The notes: a model not told the origin generated them from the letters alone. Positions 25,011 to 34,732 are shown, counted from the first letter of the stretch. The stretch is DNA of 64,000 nt from Desulfonema magnum (GCF_017377395.1 NZ_CP061800.1:868001-932000); one strand, 5' to 3'. Made by a program: numbers and translations.

Positions 25011-28000
25011 TCATGGTTCTGTAAAGTTGATAACCGCAATGTCTGTTCCGAGATTTGACACAAGGTTCACTCTGATCTCATCTTCGGTCACGGAGAAAAC
25101 ATAATCATCCATGAAAACCGAGCGTTTCACTTTTGAATTTGAATTTGTCCACCAGTTGGCGCACGGGCTTCTCCAATAATACCCCTCCTCTTCTTGTGTT
25201 TGCGGGTCTTCGTGAGACACGCCGCCAAGATATTCAAATCCGGTGTCCGTGGTGACTTTATAGACCATCAGACCGCTGAATGTCATGGTATCGCCGTAGC
25301 TGCCTCCGCCGCTTCCGCCTTCGCAGATCACCATGGGAATCGCCAGGAGGTCCCTGGGTTTGAAGAAATTGAATGCCAGATGATTTGTTGCCGCGTCCGA
25401 AGTGGATCCCCGTGTTCCGATGACTTCCTTATGTGTGAGCTGGGGATTGGTCATATCTGCCACGTCAAATATTTGCAGCATGATTCCCTGGAACCAGGCA
25501 AAACTTCCCGAATCCGACTCCGCGGAATCATAGCCGATGGAAAGCAGATGATTGTCATCCATGGGATGAATATAGGTTGAAAATCCCGGAATCTTCAGTT
25601 CGCCTGCAATGGTCAGATTGTTGGGATCGGAGAGGTTGAAAACAAAGAGCGGATCTGTTTTTTTGAAGGTGACAATATATCCTCTGTCTCTGTCAAAACG
25701 TGCGGACCGGATATCTTCAGTGGGCGCGATATTGTCAATCTGTCCCACCACCTCAAGTTCGGTGCCTTTGTCTTCAAAAACAGAGATGGTGCTGTGGACA
25801 TTCGGGTTTGGCTCTCTGCCTGTGGTGGTTGCCATACGGAAAAATCCTTCATATTCGTCCATGGCAAACTGATTCAGCACTCTGCCTTTTACCACGCCGC
25901 TGCCTTTGTATGCGGAAGATGGCGGATCATTGATCAGCGTAAATTTATGAACGGTTGAGGCTTCTTTTATTTCTTCTCGTTCGTCAAAGAACCATATGAT
26001 TCTGGGCGCGTGCTGATGTCCTGAACAAATGTAGAAAGCCGAAGATGAGGCATAAACCGCTCCGGGTTTACCCATGATGGTTGTCGCGTTCAGCTCACCT
26101 TCGCCGTTTATATTGGCAGATACCATTGACAGAAAATTCTTTCCATCCTGCTGCATGGATACATAGAAATCATCGCAGTTTCCCAGCAGTCCTTTTTCTT
26201 CCTGAGGCTGACCATCAACATAGCGAATATCTTTTACTGAGGGAAGCCAGTCCGTAATGTCAGATCCCAGGATTATTGCTTTGTTTTCCTGCTTCAGCGC
26301 CTCAAACATCTCGGTAAGCTCTTCTTCGGTATATTCCGGTACACCATAATAATAATCATCCTCCCAGTAATAGTAATCCCAATAATACCCTCCTCCCCGG
26401 CAATATTCCTCAAGTCCTTCGGGCCAGTACTCAATCCCGTCAAATTGGGGATCAGGAAAAATCACAACCGAATGAACCGCATCTCCGATCCGTCTTGAAT
26501 TTAAATACGAGCCTGAGAAATATAATTCACGGACCAGCTTGGGAGCAGTCGTGTCTGAGATGTCCAAAACCGTTATTTTGAGTTTTCGTCCGTCACCCGT
26601 GAACTCGCAGTTATAGCCGTAAGTGCATTCATTATCTCTGCCGCCGTAATAATCCGGATAATAGCCATAATCATTTTGCCTTATATAATTGAGAGATGAG
26701 TAAATAAATGCTCTTTTGTTGTGTACAAACATTTTTTTGGGCTGTCCTTCGATATCAAAAGAAGAAATCACAGAAGATGATTCAGGAGGCCATGCAGCAA
26801 CAATATGAAATTTGCCATCTGCCAGAATATAGATATAAGACCCGTCATTTTTTATAAAATCTGCCTCATCAACACCGGCCACCTGGGTGTTGGTCTCTGA
26901 ATATTCTGTTGCGCCTTCATCTGAAGGGAATGACTCTTCAGCTAAGAGATCATAAAGAGAAAGAGAAGCGTCGGCATTAACATCACCAGCTACGGCAACG
27001 GCATGATCCCCATCCATGTCCCAGTATACAGGCGGTTCATATTTCCTGCATTCCATAGCGTATCGGAGATTTTCATCCAGCTTTTCTTCCATCTCAGCAA
27101 TGGCCCCCTGTTTTAAGTCATTCAGCAGTGTTGTGCAGCCATCCGCAGTTCTCAGAGCGGCACGGGTCCGACACTGGCTCTCACTGCTTTGACCAAACCA
27201 GCTATGATATACATTTTGAACATCTTGCAAATCCAGATTAAATATAGAATCATTCAGCGTAACAGAAAGACTTGGATTCTCAGAAGACAGGCCGCTGAAA
27301 TTCAGTTCAGTGTTATTGACATTCAGGGAACCCGAGACAGGCAGCCCGGACGCGGGATCTGTTTTGATATGACTGAATCCGCAGGTAAAAGTTTGTGTCC
27401 CGAAATCTATTGTTGTGCTGCCGCTCATTCCATCAGTCTGGCTATAAGCAAAATCTGTTGTGACGATTGCGCCTGAGTTGCCGATTGAATAGATATTTTC
27501 AGATGCTCCGTTTACGGAAAGTACCTGACCCGCTGTGTCATAAGTCATGGTGACAGTTTCCTCAAACGTCTGATTGCAGATCATTATATTGTCCAAATCA
27601 AGTGTTGCTGTAACCGGGTCGTTTTCAGAGGAGAGTGTTGCTGTTGTATGACCGTTGATAACACAATCTCCTTTTATCACATCTCTGCACTCAATAGCAT
27701 AAGAAACATTGCTCTCGTCAAGAGAAGGTGTCACTTTTACAGTTCCGGTGATACCGCCGCAATTTTCCGAGCCAGCTTCTGTGAAAGTGAAGACAACGGC
27801 TTCCGAAGTTTCGCTCTCTTTTTCAACCGTGCCGCATGGGAAAGCAGTGTTCAGGAGATTCAGAGCGATATCCTGATCTGAAGAGCGTTTCTTCTGCCTG
27901 GCGCTGTTCAGTCCGATATAAGACATGATGGCAGCCATCTGCTCCAGTGACTCAATATCTTTTTCATCATCAGCCAGGGCCAGGGCAGCAAAATTTGTAA

Positions 28001-28322
28001 GGTTTTCCAACTTGGATTGTTCAAGCGTTACTGGCAATCCCGCAGTTACCCGCATCGCATAAATGAGCTCTTCAATGCCAATTTTATCATTTCCGTTTAA
28101 ATCTGCCTCATGACTTACAGAAGATGTCGTTGCGTTTACCAGTGTCTGCAAACCCGTGATCACATCACCCAGGTCAATGGTTTCATTGCCGTCAACATTC
28201 CCCGGATAAAACCCTGCCCACGTCGTGTTTGTTGCGATCACCATGCACAACAGCGCAATAAAAAAAAGCCAGACAATATGCCGGGATGGTGACGGACTGA
28301 AAATCCGGGTTGATCTTTTCAT
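25011..28322 (-). CDS. Secreted dockerin and beta-propeller protein
   Basis: 1103 residues. RBS AGGAGG. Signal segment HIVWLFFIALLCMVIATN, then an N-terminal dockerin-like pair (NVDGNETIDLGDVITGLQTL and ADLNGNDKIGIEELIYAMRV). A ~300-residue beta-rich linker follows. From ~470 on is a C-terminal beta-propeller domain of the type distantly related to WD-40 (PF09826-like): TNTQVAGVDEADFIKNDGSY, YILADGKFHIVAAWP, VHSTISVFEDKGTELEVVGQ, ARFDRDRGYIVTFKKTDPLF, GFSTYIHPMDDNHLLSIGYD. Likely extracellular; function unknown. It is convergent with the IPT/TIG-dockerin gene. Confidence 0.85.
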   Translation of the reverse strand: MKRSTRIFSPSPSRHIVWLFFIALLCMVIATNTTWAGFYPGNVDGNETIDLGDVITGLQTLVNATTSSVSHEADLNGNDKIGIEELIYAMRVTAGLPVTLEQSKLENLTNFAALALADDEKDIESLEQMAAIMSYIGLNSARQKKRSSDQDIALNLLNTAFPCGTVEKESETSEAVVFTFTEAGSENCGGITGTVKVTPSLDESNVSYAIECRDVIKGDCVINGHTTATLSSENDPVTATLDLDNIMICNQTFEETVTMTYDTAGQVLSVNGASENIYSIGNSGAIVTTDFAYSQTDGMSGSTTIDFGTQTFTCGFSHIKTDPASGLPVSGSLNVNNTELNFSGLSSENPSLSVTLNDSIFNLDLQDVQNVYHSWFGQSSESQCRTRAALRTADGCTTLLNDLKQGAIAEMEEKLDENLRYAMECRKYEPPVYWDMDGDHAVAVAGDVNADASLSLYDLLAEESFPSDEGATEYSETNTQVAGVDEADFIKNDGSYIYILADGKFHIVAAWPPESSSVISSFDIEGQPKKMFVHNKRAFIYSSLNYIRQNDYGYYPDYYGGRDNECTYGYNCEFTGDGRKLKITVLDISDTTAPKLVRELYFSGSYLNSRRIGDAVHSVVIFPDPQFDGIEYWPEGLEEYCRGGGYYWDYYYWEDDYYYGVPEYTEEELTEMFEALKQENKAIILGSDITDWLPSVKDIRYVDGQPQEEKGLLGNCDDFYVSMQQDGKNFLSMVSANINGEGELNATTIMGKPGAVYASSSAFYICSGHQHAPRIIWFFDEREEIKEASTVHKFTLINDPPSSAYKGSGVVKGRVLNQFAMDEYEGFFRMATTTGREPNPNVHSTISVFEDKGTELEVVGQIDNIAPTEDIRSARFDRDRGYIVTFKKTDPLFVFNLSDPNNLTIAGELKIPGFSTYIHPMDDNHLLSIGYDSAESDSGSFAWFQGIMLQIFDVADMTNPQLTHKEVIGTRGSTSDAATNHLAFNFFKPRDLLAIPMVICEGGSGGGSYGDTMTFSGLMVYKVTTDTGFEYLGGVSHEDPQTQEEEGYYWRSPCANWWTNSNSKVKRSVFMDDYVFSVTEDEIRVNLVSNLGTDIAVINFTEP

Positions 28323-28539
28323 GATAGCCTCCTTTTGTTTGTTTGGGTTTTTGGGGCGTTTGATCTCAATTTTTATGGAGAGATGAGCAAGGTACCTTAA
28401 TTATATTTTAAAAGAACATGATGGATGAGTCAAAATGTCTGAATTATTGTTTTGACTTCTGCCTGACAAAAAATCTTATCCATATAACTATACACATTTA
28501 TATTTCATTTCTTTCAGGTACGATAGCCTTTAAGAAAAT

Positions 28540-29091
28540 AAGTACCTGATCAAAAATTTTTTCTGATTATAACGGATTCAGGGGAGGCCGGCCAATGCTG
28601 CAAATATGGGTGTGTCCCGCCTTTCACACATCCGAAAAAATCAGCCACAAAGGCACAAAGACACAAAGGAGGCACAAAGAGACTTCGTGAGACTTCGCGC
28701 CTTCGTGCCTTCATGGCAAAAAAACGGATGTGTCCCGCCTTTTATCCAAAAAAATCAGCCACAAAGACACAAAGGAAGCACAAAGAGACTTTGTGAGACT
28801 TTGTGAGACTTTGCGCCTTCGTGCCTTCGTGGCAAAAAAACGGATGCGTCCCGCCTTTTACACATAAAACCTGTTCCTGTGTAAAAGCCGGGGCACACCC
28901 GCAAATATGCCGCCCTTACAGGGCCTGGTCGGCCCTCCCCTAAATCCGTTATAATCAGAATTTTTTATACACCTTTTTCTCTGTGAGCGGCGGAGAAACC
29001 CGGCTTTTTCCTTTGTCGGAGAAGCATCATTCCAGAAAAAAAGCCAGGTTTCTTCTTCGGGAAGATATTAAAAACTTATGGTTAGGTACTT
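28540..29091. repeat. AAGTACCT-ended miniature element split by another element
   Basis: The left end AAGTACCTGATCAAAAATTT is at 28540. The rest (TTTTTTATACACC to TTATGGTTAGGTACTT, with the AAACCCGGCTTTTTCC core) is at ~28961-29091. The two halves match the intact copy at 29228-29374 once the 28563-28958 insertion is removed. Confidence 0.7.
28563..28958. repeat. 396-bp element inserted in the previous repeat
   Basis: Terminal inverted repeats of ~29 bp: CTGATTATAACGGATTCAGG at the left and the complement CCTAAATCCGTTATAATCAG at the right. The interior has two direct copies of a GTGTCCCGCCTTT / CAGCCACAAAGNCACAAAGN cassette, each with an internal GCACAAAG / CTTCGTGCC inverted pair. It also has a distant relative of the GCAAATATGCCG repeat of the 11.5-kb array. 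No frame of note. Confidence 0.7.
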
Positions 29092-29227
29092 ATTTGTCGT
29101 TTCAAGGCGTGCTGTGTGCGAAAAACTTTTAAGCATATAAGCAACACTTCCGGTTCCGCCGAAGGCATTAATCACCGTGTCAAATTTGATATTTTTTATG
29201 GCATCCCAAATCCAGTCAACGAGTTTT
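29092..29227 (-). pseudogene. DNA adenine methylase (D12 class), fragment
   Basis: 45 codons on the minus strand read KLVDWIWDAIKNIKFDTVIN then AFGGTGSVAYMLK. They match the start of D12-class N6-adenine methyltransferases, where FGGTGSVSYLLK-type sequence is the SAM-binding motif I. The fragment occupies exactly the 136 bp between two AAGTACCT-ended miniature elements; nothing of the catalytic DPPY region remains. Confidence 0.6.
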
Positions 29228-29374
29228 AAGTACCTGATCAAAAGTTTTTTATACATTTTTTTTCTGTGAGTGGCAAAGAAACCCGGCTTTTTCCTTTATC
29301 GGAGAAGCATCATTCCGGAAAAAAAGCCGGGTTTCTTCCCCGGGCAGATATTAAAAACTTATGGTTAGGTACTT
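29228..29374. repeat. Intact AAGTACCT-ended miniature element
   Basis: Ends AAGTACCTGATCAAAAGTTT and AACTTATGGTTAGGTACTT; core AAACCCGGCTTTTTCC / GGAAAAAAAGCCGGGTTTC. Best full-length reference for the family in this window. Confidence 0.8.
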
Positions 29375-29471
29375 ACTTTGCTCCCCTGAAATCGTGTTGA
29401 GGGAAATTTCGGGTTGTTTTCAGCGAAAAATAATTTTTGTTTTATAATGCTCACGCTTTCACAGCTTTCAC

Positions 29472-30029
29472 TCATATTTTCACTGCCACAAGCGACGCCA
29501 TATGGCAGAAATCTTTTTGATCGTGGATTTTTGTTTCCTGATAGAAAAGAATTTTCATGGACAAAAAAGCATGAAGCAGCTCATTATCCCGTAACAGATA
29601 ATCCCGGCAGGAGGGACGGCAATAATCTTCTCCGGTCCCTTCCAAATAGCTCTCAAAAATCAGGATTCCCCCGGTGACAAGGCCCTCCCGGATATAGGGG
29701 AAGAGCCGCCTGTTCAGAAACCGGGTATTGACAATAAGACTGTACCGTTCTCTGGGAATCTCAAAGGTATCGAGATCAGCACAGATAGCATGAACCCGGG
29801 AATGACACCTGGAAAATGTTTTCAATGCCACATCTGAAATATCCACAGCATCCACGGAAAAGCCTTTTTCCGCTAAAAAAAGTGAATTTTTTCCTGTGCC
29901 CGCGGCAATATCGAGGGTTCTTCCTTTGGGAGCCAGTCTGTAAAATTGTTCTATAATTTTAGAAGGTTTTACAGAAGTTGTTTCTTTATTTTTGTATTTT
30001 TCATTCCATCTTATGCGATCTTTTTGCAT
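29472..30029 (-). CDS. Class I SAM-dependent methyltransferase (TehB-like)
   Basis: 185 residues. Opens IRWNEKYKN, as in the tellurite-resistance/TehB-like group. Motif I is GRTLDIAAGTGKNSLFLAEK, the motif II acidic residue lies in SVDAVDISDVAL, and ICADLDTFEIP marks the adenine-binding region. Substrate unknown; TehB-like proteins methylate metalloid or small organic substrates. RBS AGGAGCAAC. Lies 28 bp downstream of the lysozyme gene's opposite end on no shared operon evidence beyond orientation. Confidence 0.85.
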   Translation of the reverse strand: MQKDRIRWNEKYKNKETTSVKPSKIIEQFYRLAPKGRTLDIAAGTGKNSLFLAEKGFSVDAVDISDVALKTFSRCHSRVHAICADLDTFEIPRERYSLIVNTRFLNRRLFPYIREGLVTGGILIFESYLEGTGEDYCRPSCRDYLLRDNELLHAFLSMKILFYQETKIHDQKDFCHMASLVAVKI

Positions 30030-30057
30030 TGTTGCTCCTGTAATTTACGTGAACTTT

Positions 30058-31206
30058 TCACTGCCCTGCCAATTGTTCTTGCGTTAGCAGCGTGTAACTG
30101 AATATCGGCCCCCATTCGTATTCGGCTAAGTTACAGATATCCATCAGCCGGGCAAAACAGCGAGGATCCGCGATGACTTGACAACCAGCGCTCCACTTCT
30201 CCACTTTTACAGAGCGATGGTCTGTTGAAGCTCTGTGGATATTGATACCAAAAAGCCCTCTTTGTATAGTGTCCGGCATCATATCCAGGACATCATCTTT
30301 GTTATTATCCCGATAAACTTTTATTGGCTTACACTGTACCAGCGCTTCATACTTATTTCGGTGCAAACCAATCTGATAACTGGAACGGTATTGGTCTGGA
30401 ACAAGAATGGCAGTCCCGCTCACGTTGAGCGGCTGATTTAACCAATAGGTTCCGGGGTCGGTTGTGGCATTCCAAATGTGAAACTCCCAGCCGCCTGTAT
30501 CCCAATTCATCCAGAAAACACCGATCCAGTCGTCGAATGCGCCTGCTCTGATATTCGCAGCGCGGACACCGAATATGTTTAAATCATAATTTCGTTTATG
30601 ACCTGTACGATCCTTTCCACGGAAGATCTTATAACCCAACCTGCGCATTGTATTCGTTATCTGCTCTATCGTTGGCACCGCTGGGTCGTCATGAGGATCC
30701 GCATTTTCAACCCGTTGGGGCATTGCAACACTGCCCTCGGCACTGTCTGCCTTGTCCGGCGTAAGCCAAAGTTCAGCTTCGGCAGCACGCCGACGTACCA
30801 ACCCGCGCATTGTTTTTTTCTCTTTCGTGACAGGGTCGGTTATTTTTACCCAGCGAGCCAGCTCAGAGGGAACAGCCCCATAATTACCGGCATTCAGCTT
30901 TCTTTTTAGCGTGCTGCTCTGCAAATTGCCAGCCCCGACATTGAAAACAAAGCTGACCAAAGCAGAGAATTGGTTGCTTGTCAGCGGGACAGTAATCAAA
31001 CGCTCCACATGGGTAACTGATTCCGCTAAATCCTGTCTGAGCACTGCCTCAGCTTCTTCTTTCGTCATTGTCTGGCCCGGGCTTACGCCGCCAGTATGAC
31101 CGTAGCCGATAGTCAGAACACCAGCCGGACAAAGATAAGCTTCCGGTGAAAATCCTTCAAACTTCTTTACAAGATTCAAGCCAGCATTATTGATTGACCG
31201 ACTCAT
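30058..31206 (-). CDS. GH24 lysozyme fused to an L,D-transpeptidase-like domain
   Basis: 382 residues from ATG 31206 behind GGAGG. Residues 1-145 form a phage-type GH24 lysozyme: catalytic Glu in VKKFEGFSPEAY, then CPAGVLTIGYGHTGG (Cys where T4 lysozyme has Asp, as in R21-type endolysins) and RGLVRRRAAEAELWL. The C-terminal ~190 residues end in GLFGINIHRAS and WSAGCQVIADP. These resemble the His/Ser-x-Gly-Cys centre of YkuD-like L,D-transpeptidase folds found in phage and effector proteins. No signal peptide. Could be a prophage relic endolysin or a cell-wall-targeting effector; no phage genes flank it. Confidence 0.8.
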   Translation of the reverse strand: MSRSINNAGLNLVKKFEGFSPEAYLCPAGVLTIGYGHTGGVSPGQTMTKEEAEAVLRQDLAESVTHVERLITVPLTSNQFSALVSFVFNVGAGNLQSSTLKRKLNAGNYGAVPSELARWVKITDPVTKEKKTMRGLVRRRAAEAELWLTPDKADSAEGSVAMPQRVENADPHDDPAVPTIEQITNTMRRLGYKIFRGKDRTGHKRNYDLNIFGVRAANIRAGAFDDWIGVFWMNWDTGGWEFHIWNATTDPGTYWLNQPLNVSGTAILVPDQYRSSYQIGLHRNKYEALVQCKPIKVYRDNNKDDVLDMMPDTIQRGLFGINIHRASTDHRSVKVEKWSAGCQVIADPRCFARLMDICNLAEYEWGPIFSYTLLTQEQLAGQ

Positions 31207-31294
31207 GCTCACCTCCGTTACTAAGAGGGGGACTTTCCAACCCCATATGCATCAGGCTAAGATCGTAACTCATTGTTTTTATTAATCCGTGATC

Positions 31295-31382
31295 TGCCGG
31301 ACGGGGTTTGCAACCCCGTCCGAAATATTTTCCGACCCCCGAAAACAAACGTTTCGGACGGGGTTGCAAACCCCGTCCGGCA
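31295..31382. repeat. GGACGGGGTTTGCAACCCCGTCC palindromic repeat
   Basis: TGCCGGACGGGGTTTGCAAC and its near-complement face each other, each arm itself being a palindrome (GACGGGG-TTTGCAA-CCCCGTC). The same unit recurs at 36690-36780, and a degenerate half at ~32836-32860. Two CTTTCCAACCCC segments flank it. Confidence 0.8.
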
Positions 31383-31433
31383 GTCGGCAGTCGTTACTAA
31401 TGAGGGGGGACTTTCCAACCCCCCTCTTATATA

Positions 31434-31853
31434 TCACTTTATAGCTGATGCCAGCTTTTCCGCGGTCTGCCTGATAGCCTCCATATCACCTGGCCTGAGT
31501 TCCCACGCTGTCATGGTTAATTCAGGAGACCCGGGAATATGCGGGATCAGATGGAGGTGGTAGTGCATTACCACCTGATTGACTCCCCGGCCGTTCAGCT
31601 GAAGAACAGCTACGCCATCTGGTTTTAATGTCTCTTTTATTGCATGAGCAACTTTTTTAGAGGCCATATGAATCGCATGAAGATCCGCTTCAGAAATTTC
31701 CCAGAGGTTTTCAGCATGATTTTTAGGAATGATAAGGGTATGCCCCTCAGAGATAGGATTTACATCTTCAAACGCCAGGACTTTGTCATTTTCATAGACC
31801 TTGAAACAGGGAATTTCTCCTTTTATTATTTTACAAAAAATACAATCTTCCAT
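31434..31853 (-). CDS. HIT-family (histidine triad) nucleotide-binding protein
   Basis: 139 residues from ATG 31853, chosen for AAGGAG 8 bp upstream; an upstream ATG at 31871 overlaps that RBS. Opens DCIFCKIIKGEIPCFKVYEN, with zinc-binding Cys pair CIFC. The histidine triad HYHLHLIPH holds the catalytic His. The family hydrolyses purine phosphoramidates (HinT-like). Confidence 0.95.
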   Translation of the reverse strand: MEDCIFCKIIKGEIPCFKVYENDKVLAFEDVNPISEGHTLIIPKNHAENLWEISEADLHAIHMASKKVAHAIKETLKPDGVAVLQLNGRGVNQVVMHYHLHLIPHIPGSPELTMTAWELRPGDMEAIRQTAEKLASAIK

Positions 31854-33178
31854 CTTGATTTCTCCTTTCATTCATCAATGTTGCTGATCATTTTTTTGAA
31901 CACAGGGATACCCTCAGAAATTAATATATTATCGAACGAGATAAAAATTAAATCAAGGTATTTTTTGAGAAATTCCTCTTGTTAAAGATACCTGCGGTCC
32001 TTTATTAAGTTTTTCCTCCCAAGCCGTTTTTCAGATATTATAATGCAATAAATTCAAATTTTTATTCTTTTTTTTAAGCTTTTTCTGAGAACAAATCTTA
32101 TTAGCTGCTGTCTTTCGAGATATTTCATATCAGTTCCCAAACCGGGTCAGCGGTGTGCAGGCGGAGCATTCTCTATTTTTTTTAAGCGCATCTGAGTATC
32201 AAATTTTTTTCTTGTCAGGGCCACAGATGTTTTTTTAAATTGAAGCAAAAAACGTGCCAAAAAATAAAGGGAAATAACAGGAAATGAATTTAAGCTTGAC
32301 AAAAAGAAAAAAAATTGATTAATAATAAAATTATTTTTAATACAAAATATTATTCATACGAATTAAAGACTAAAAATAAAAATACAGATTCAAATAGTTG
32401 CAAAAATATTGATTGATAATTTGATTTTAATCTTTTGTTTTTATTGCTTATTGCTTATTCAGTCCATAACTATTTGATTTGAATTTGAATGCTGATAAAG
32501 CCTACCTCCTTGATATTTTAGCAAATTAAAAATTTATCGAAAAAAATAACAAATAAATCCTTTGTGCAGAATAAAAATACTTTTTTGACACGAAATAAAA
32601 TTACTTTCTTCACATAATATTATTTAAACCATCTGAAGATATGGTATTCCAATTTTTTGGGGGGTTACGGTTACGGACTTAATCTTTATAACTATCTGAA
32701 TCAGATTGAAAAATTGGGCAATACCCAATTGTAAAAGTCCTTAAAGAGCGTGTTAAAATTTGTCCCTTCAGTCAGGGTTTCACCGCTGGCTGTAAAATTG
32801 CCCTTTCAGGGCTTTCCCCGAAAGTTTATTTGCGGGACGGGGTTAAATCCTGTCCGGCAAAAGTCCGGCAAAAATGATTATTGTCTTGTTTTTCCGCAAA
32901 TTCATATTCGGAGTATTCGGCATATCTGATGAAAAACATATACGATCTCTTTCAATGGATAATCCGTGTAATGATGCGGAAAATAAGATTGTACAGCACG
33001 AAGAATTTAAGCTTTGCTCTTCGGATGGTCTTTTTCTTAAAATCTGTACTTCAGAAAATGAACTTTCTGATAAACGGCCATGAACTGCCGGTCACAACGA
33101 ACGATGAAAGTTTTACAGTTTTTCCTAACACTTAACACCTGACACCTGACACTTTCATATAAATATTCAGGAGTCAGA
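31854..33178. other. 1.3-kb AT-rich intergenic region
   Basis: No frame over ~85 codons has a start signal or motif. 32030-32640 is extremely AT-rich. Near 32655, GYGYGLNLYNYLNQIEKLGN can be read on the + strand, faintly Rhs-like (LNLYNY) but with no context. 33130-33155 carries ACACCTGACACCTGACAC microsatellite of the type seen also at 44793-44826. Otherwise I see nothing in it except the promoter-like site at 32296. Confidence 0.5.
32296..32325 (+). promoter_or_regulatory. Promoter-like sequence in AT-rich DNA
   Basis: TTGACA, 18-bp A-rich spacer, TAATAA. No gene starts within 500 bp, and A/T richness makes chance matches likely. Confidence 0.25.
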
Positions 33179-33247
33179 ATGAAAAGAATGGCAGGAAGTC
33201 AGGACACCTTTCGAAAGATTAAAAAAGAGGCAGAACAAACATTATGA
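33179..33247 (+). CDS. 22-codon leader-like ORF
   Basis: MKRMAGSQDTFRKIKKEAEQ then TL. CAGGAG lies 7 bp before the ATG, and the stop overlaps the next start (ATGA). Either a leader for translational coupling or a relic; basic and Lys-rich, no family. Confidence 0.3.
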   Translation: MKRMAGSQDTFRKIKKEAEQTL

Positions 33248-33399
33248 TTGAATTGGAACTATTTGAAAAAATAGCATTTAATGCTATTTTGGAACAAGCT
33301 GTGAATGAAAATGAAGGAATTTATGATGGCTTGAAAGAACAACCCGCTGTGAGCCAATGGGTAAAACAGGCCGTTAAGGTGTTAAGGAGGGGCGAATGA
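33244..33399 (+). CDS. 51-residue protein coupled to the MttB-family gene
   Basis: MIELELFEKIAFNAILEQAV then NENEGIYDGLKEQPAVSQWV, ending VLRRGE. Helical and amphipathic. Its ATG overlaps the stop of the preceding mini-ORF, and its stop overlaps the start of the MttB-family gene (ATGA), which carries the GGAGG that serves the latter. The double overlap is the evidence for translation. Family not recognised; possible small subunit or regulator. Confidence 0.5.
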   Translation: MIELELFEKIAFNAILEQAVNENEGIYDGLKEQPAVSQWVKQAVKVLRRGE

Positions 33400-34610
33400 A
33401 TCCGCAGCAGGTAGAGAAATCAACAGCATCACTGGGTAAAAACACCGTTGAAATGCTTATGCAGGTTCATCAGGATGCCTTATGGATTTTGGAAAATCTC
33501 GGAGTCGGCTGCAAACAGCCGGACATGCAGAAAGTCTTCCAGAAATTCGCTGACGAAGGACTTGCGGTTGTCCATGAAAACAGGATATATGTTACTTCAG
33601 AATTAGTTGAACGATGCCTGAAGACCACTCCGGGGCTTGATGATTTCTTCGTTCCCATGAGCAGCTTTTTCATCGGCGGAACTGCCCCATATGTTTATGA
33701 CGACAAAGCCGCGCAGGGCGGTCTGACCCCTACGTCCGGGCATGTCATTCGGATTGCCCAGATCGCTCAGGCCAATAAAATCGTTGGCGGAATGGGACGA
33801 GGCGTAAAACTCAAGAGCGAAGTCCAGCAAATGAATATAATGATCGAGAATTGCGACAAGCCGCTTTATTTTGCAGTGACTTCTGACGACGCACTCGAGA
33901 GGGCAAAGGAAATATACGAGACAAGAAAGAACATCATGATCGTATTCTGCCTGACCCGTCCCCCGCTGGAAGTGAATGAAAATTTTTCAGATCATTTTGT
34001 CAAAGTGGTCAGAGCAGGACTGCCGGTTTTTATTTCAGCCATGCCCATGGCCGGCATCAGCGCACCTTATTGTTACAACGGCGTGCTGGCCATGACTCAC
34101 GCCGAGGTGCTGTACGGTATCTGCGCCGCACAATTGCTGAATCCGGGCGTCATCTGCGTCCATGCAGGATATCCCACTATCGCGGATCCCCGGATTGAGT
34201 ACAATCCCAATTATGGGCTGATCAGCCACAATTTTTTAAATCTCCTGATGACGCATCTGAATCTCATGCTGGACCTGCCTTCGTTCCAAAGTGCCGGAGC
34301 CACGCATGAGGAGCATCTCACGGATCGCGCTTATGCGGATGCCAAAATGGGACAGGCCCTGTGCGTAAAATACGGATTTCATATGATTCGGCATCCCTTT
34401 TCTTTTCTCCGCTACCTCATTGATTTCTCTATCGAAAAGCTGGAAAAAGCCATCCGAATTGCCGAGGAAGTCACTGCGGATGATGCGCCTGAAGTGGAAA
34501 CGCCCGTATATGACGAAAGAGGAATGGAATCTGTCCGAAATATCGGCCTGGGGATGTATATGGATGATCCGCTTACCACAGCCAATTTTGGTAAGATTTT
34601 CGTTGATTGA
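33396..34610 (+). CDS. MttB (trimethylamine methyltransferase) family protein, non-pyrrolysine
   Basis: 404 residues. Recognisable as MttB-superfamily by HQDALWILENLGVGC, FFIGGTAPYVYDDKAAQGGL, the barrel stretch VFISAMPMAGISAPYCYNGV and LAMTHAEVLYGICAAQLLNPG. There is no in-frame amber codon, so it is one of the non-Pyl relatives, which demethylate quaternary amines such as glycine betaine onto a corrinoid protein. It is ~80-100 residues shorter than classical MttB, and no corrinoid protein or activator is in the window, so a methyl-transfer role is inferred only. A paralogue lies at 38141. Confidence 0.85.
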   Translation: MNPQQVEKSTASLGKNTVEMLMQVHQDALWILENLGVGCKQPDMQKVFQKFADEGLAVVHENRIYVTSELVERCLKTTPGLDDFFVPMSSFFIGGTAPYVYDDKAAQGGLTPTSGHVIRIAQIAQANKIVGGMGRGVKLKSEVQQMNIMIENCDKPLYFAVTSDDALERAKEIYETRKNIMIVFCLTRPPLEVNENFSDHFVKVVRAGLPVFISAMPMAGISAPYCYNGVLAMTHAEVLYGICAAQLLNPGVICVHAGYPTIADPRIEYNPNYGLISHNFLNLLMTHLNLMLDLPSFQSAGATHEEHLTDRAYADAKMGQALCVKYGFHMIRHPFSFLRYLIDFSIEKLEKAIRIAEEVTADDAPEVETPVYDERGMESVRNIGLGMYMDDPLTTANFGKIFVD

Positions 34611-34632
34611 GGTTTGAAACTTGAAATAGGTG

Positions 34633-34663
34633 GAAACCCGTTTTTTCAAAAAAAAGGGGTTTC
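34633..34663 (+). terminator. Hairpin after the first MttB-family gene
   Basis: GAAACCCGTTTTTTC faces AAAAAAAAGGGGTTTC. It resembles the core of the miniature elements stripped of ends. A GTTCGGACAG fragment of the other element family follows at 34675. No poly-T tail, so terminator function is uncertain. Confidence 0.35.
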
Positions 34664-34732
34664 TCAGGACAATCGTTCGGACAGCCTTCGAACCATTGTA
34701 TTCGTTTTTAACAGATTCAAAAGGAGTAATTC

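Noticed and set aside
30058..31206. Active prophage marked by the GH24 lysozyme
   Set aside because: No holin, structural or packaging genes lie nearby; neighbours are a methyltransferase and a HIT protein.
32650..32730. Rhs-repeat tail (LNLYNYLNQ-like reading)
   Set aside because: Only ~20 residues, no flanking Rhs core or immunity gene; could be chance.
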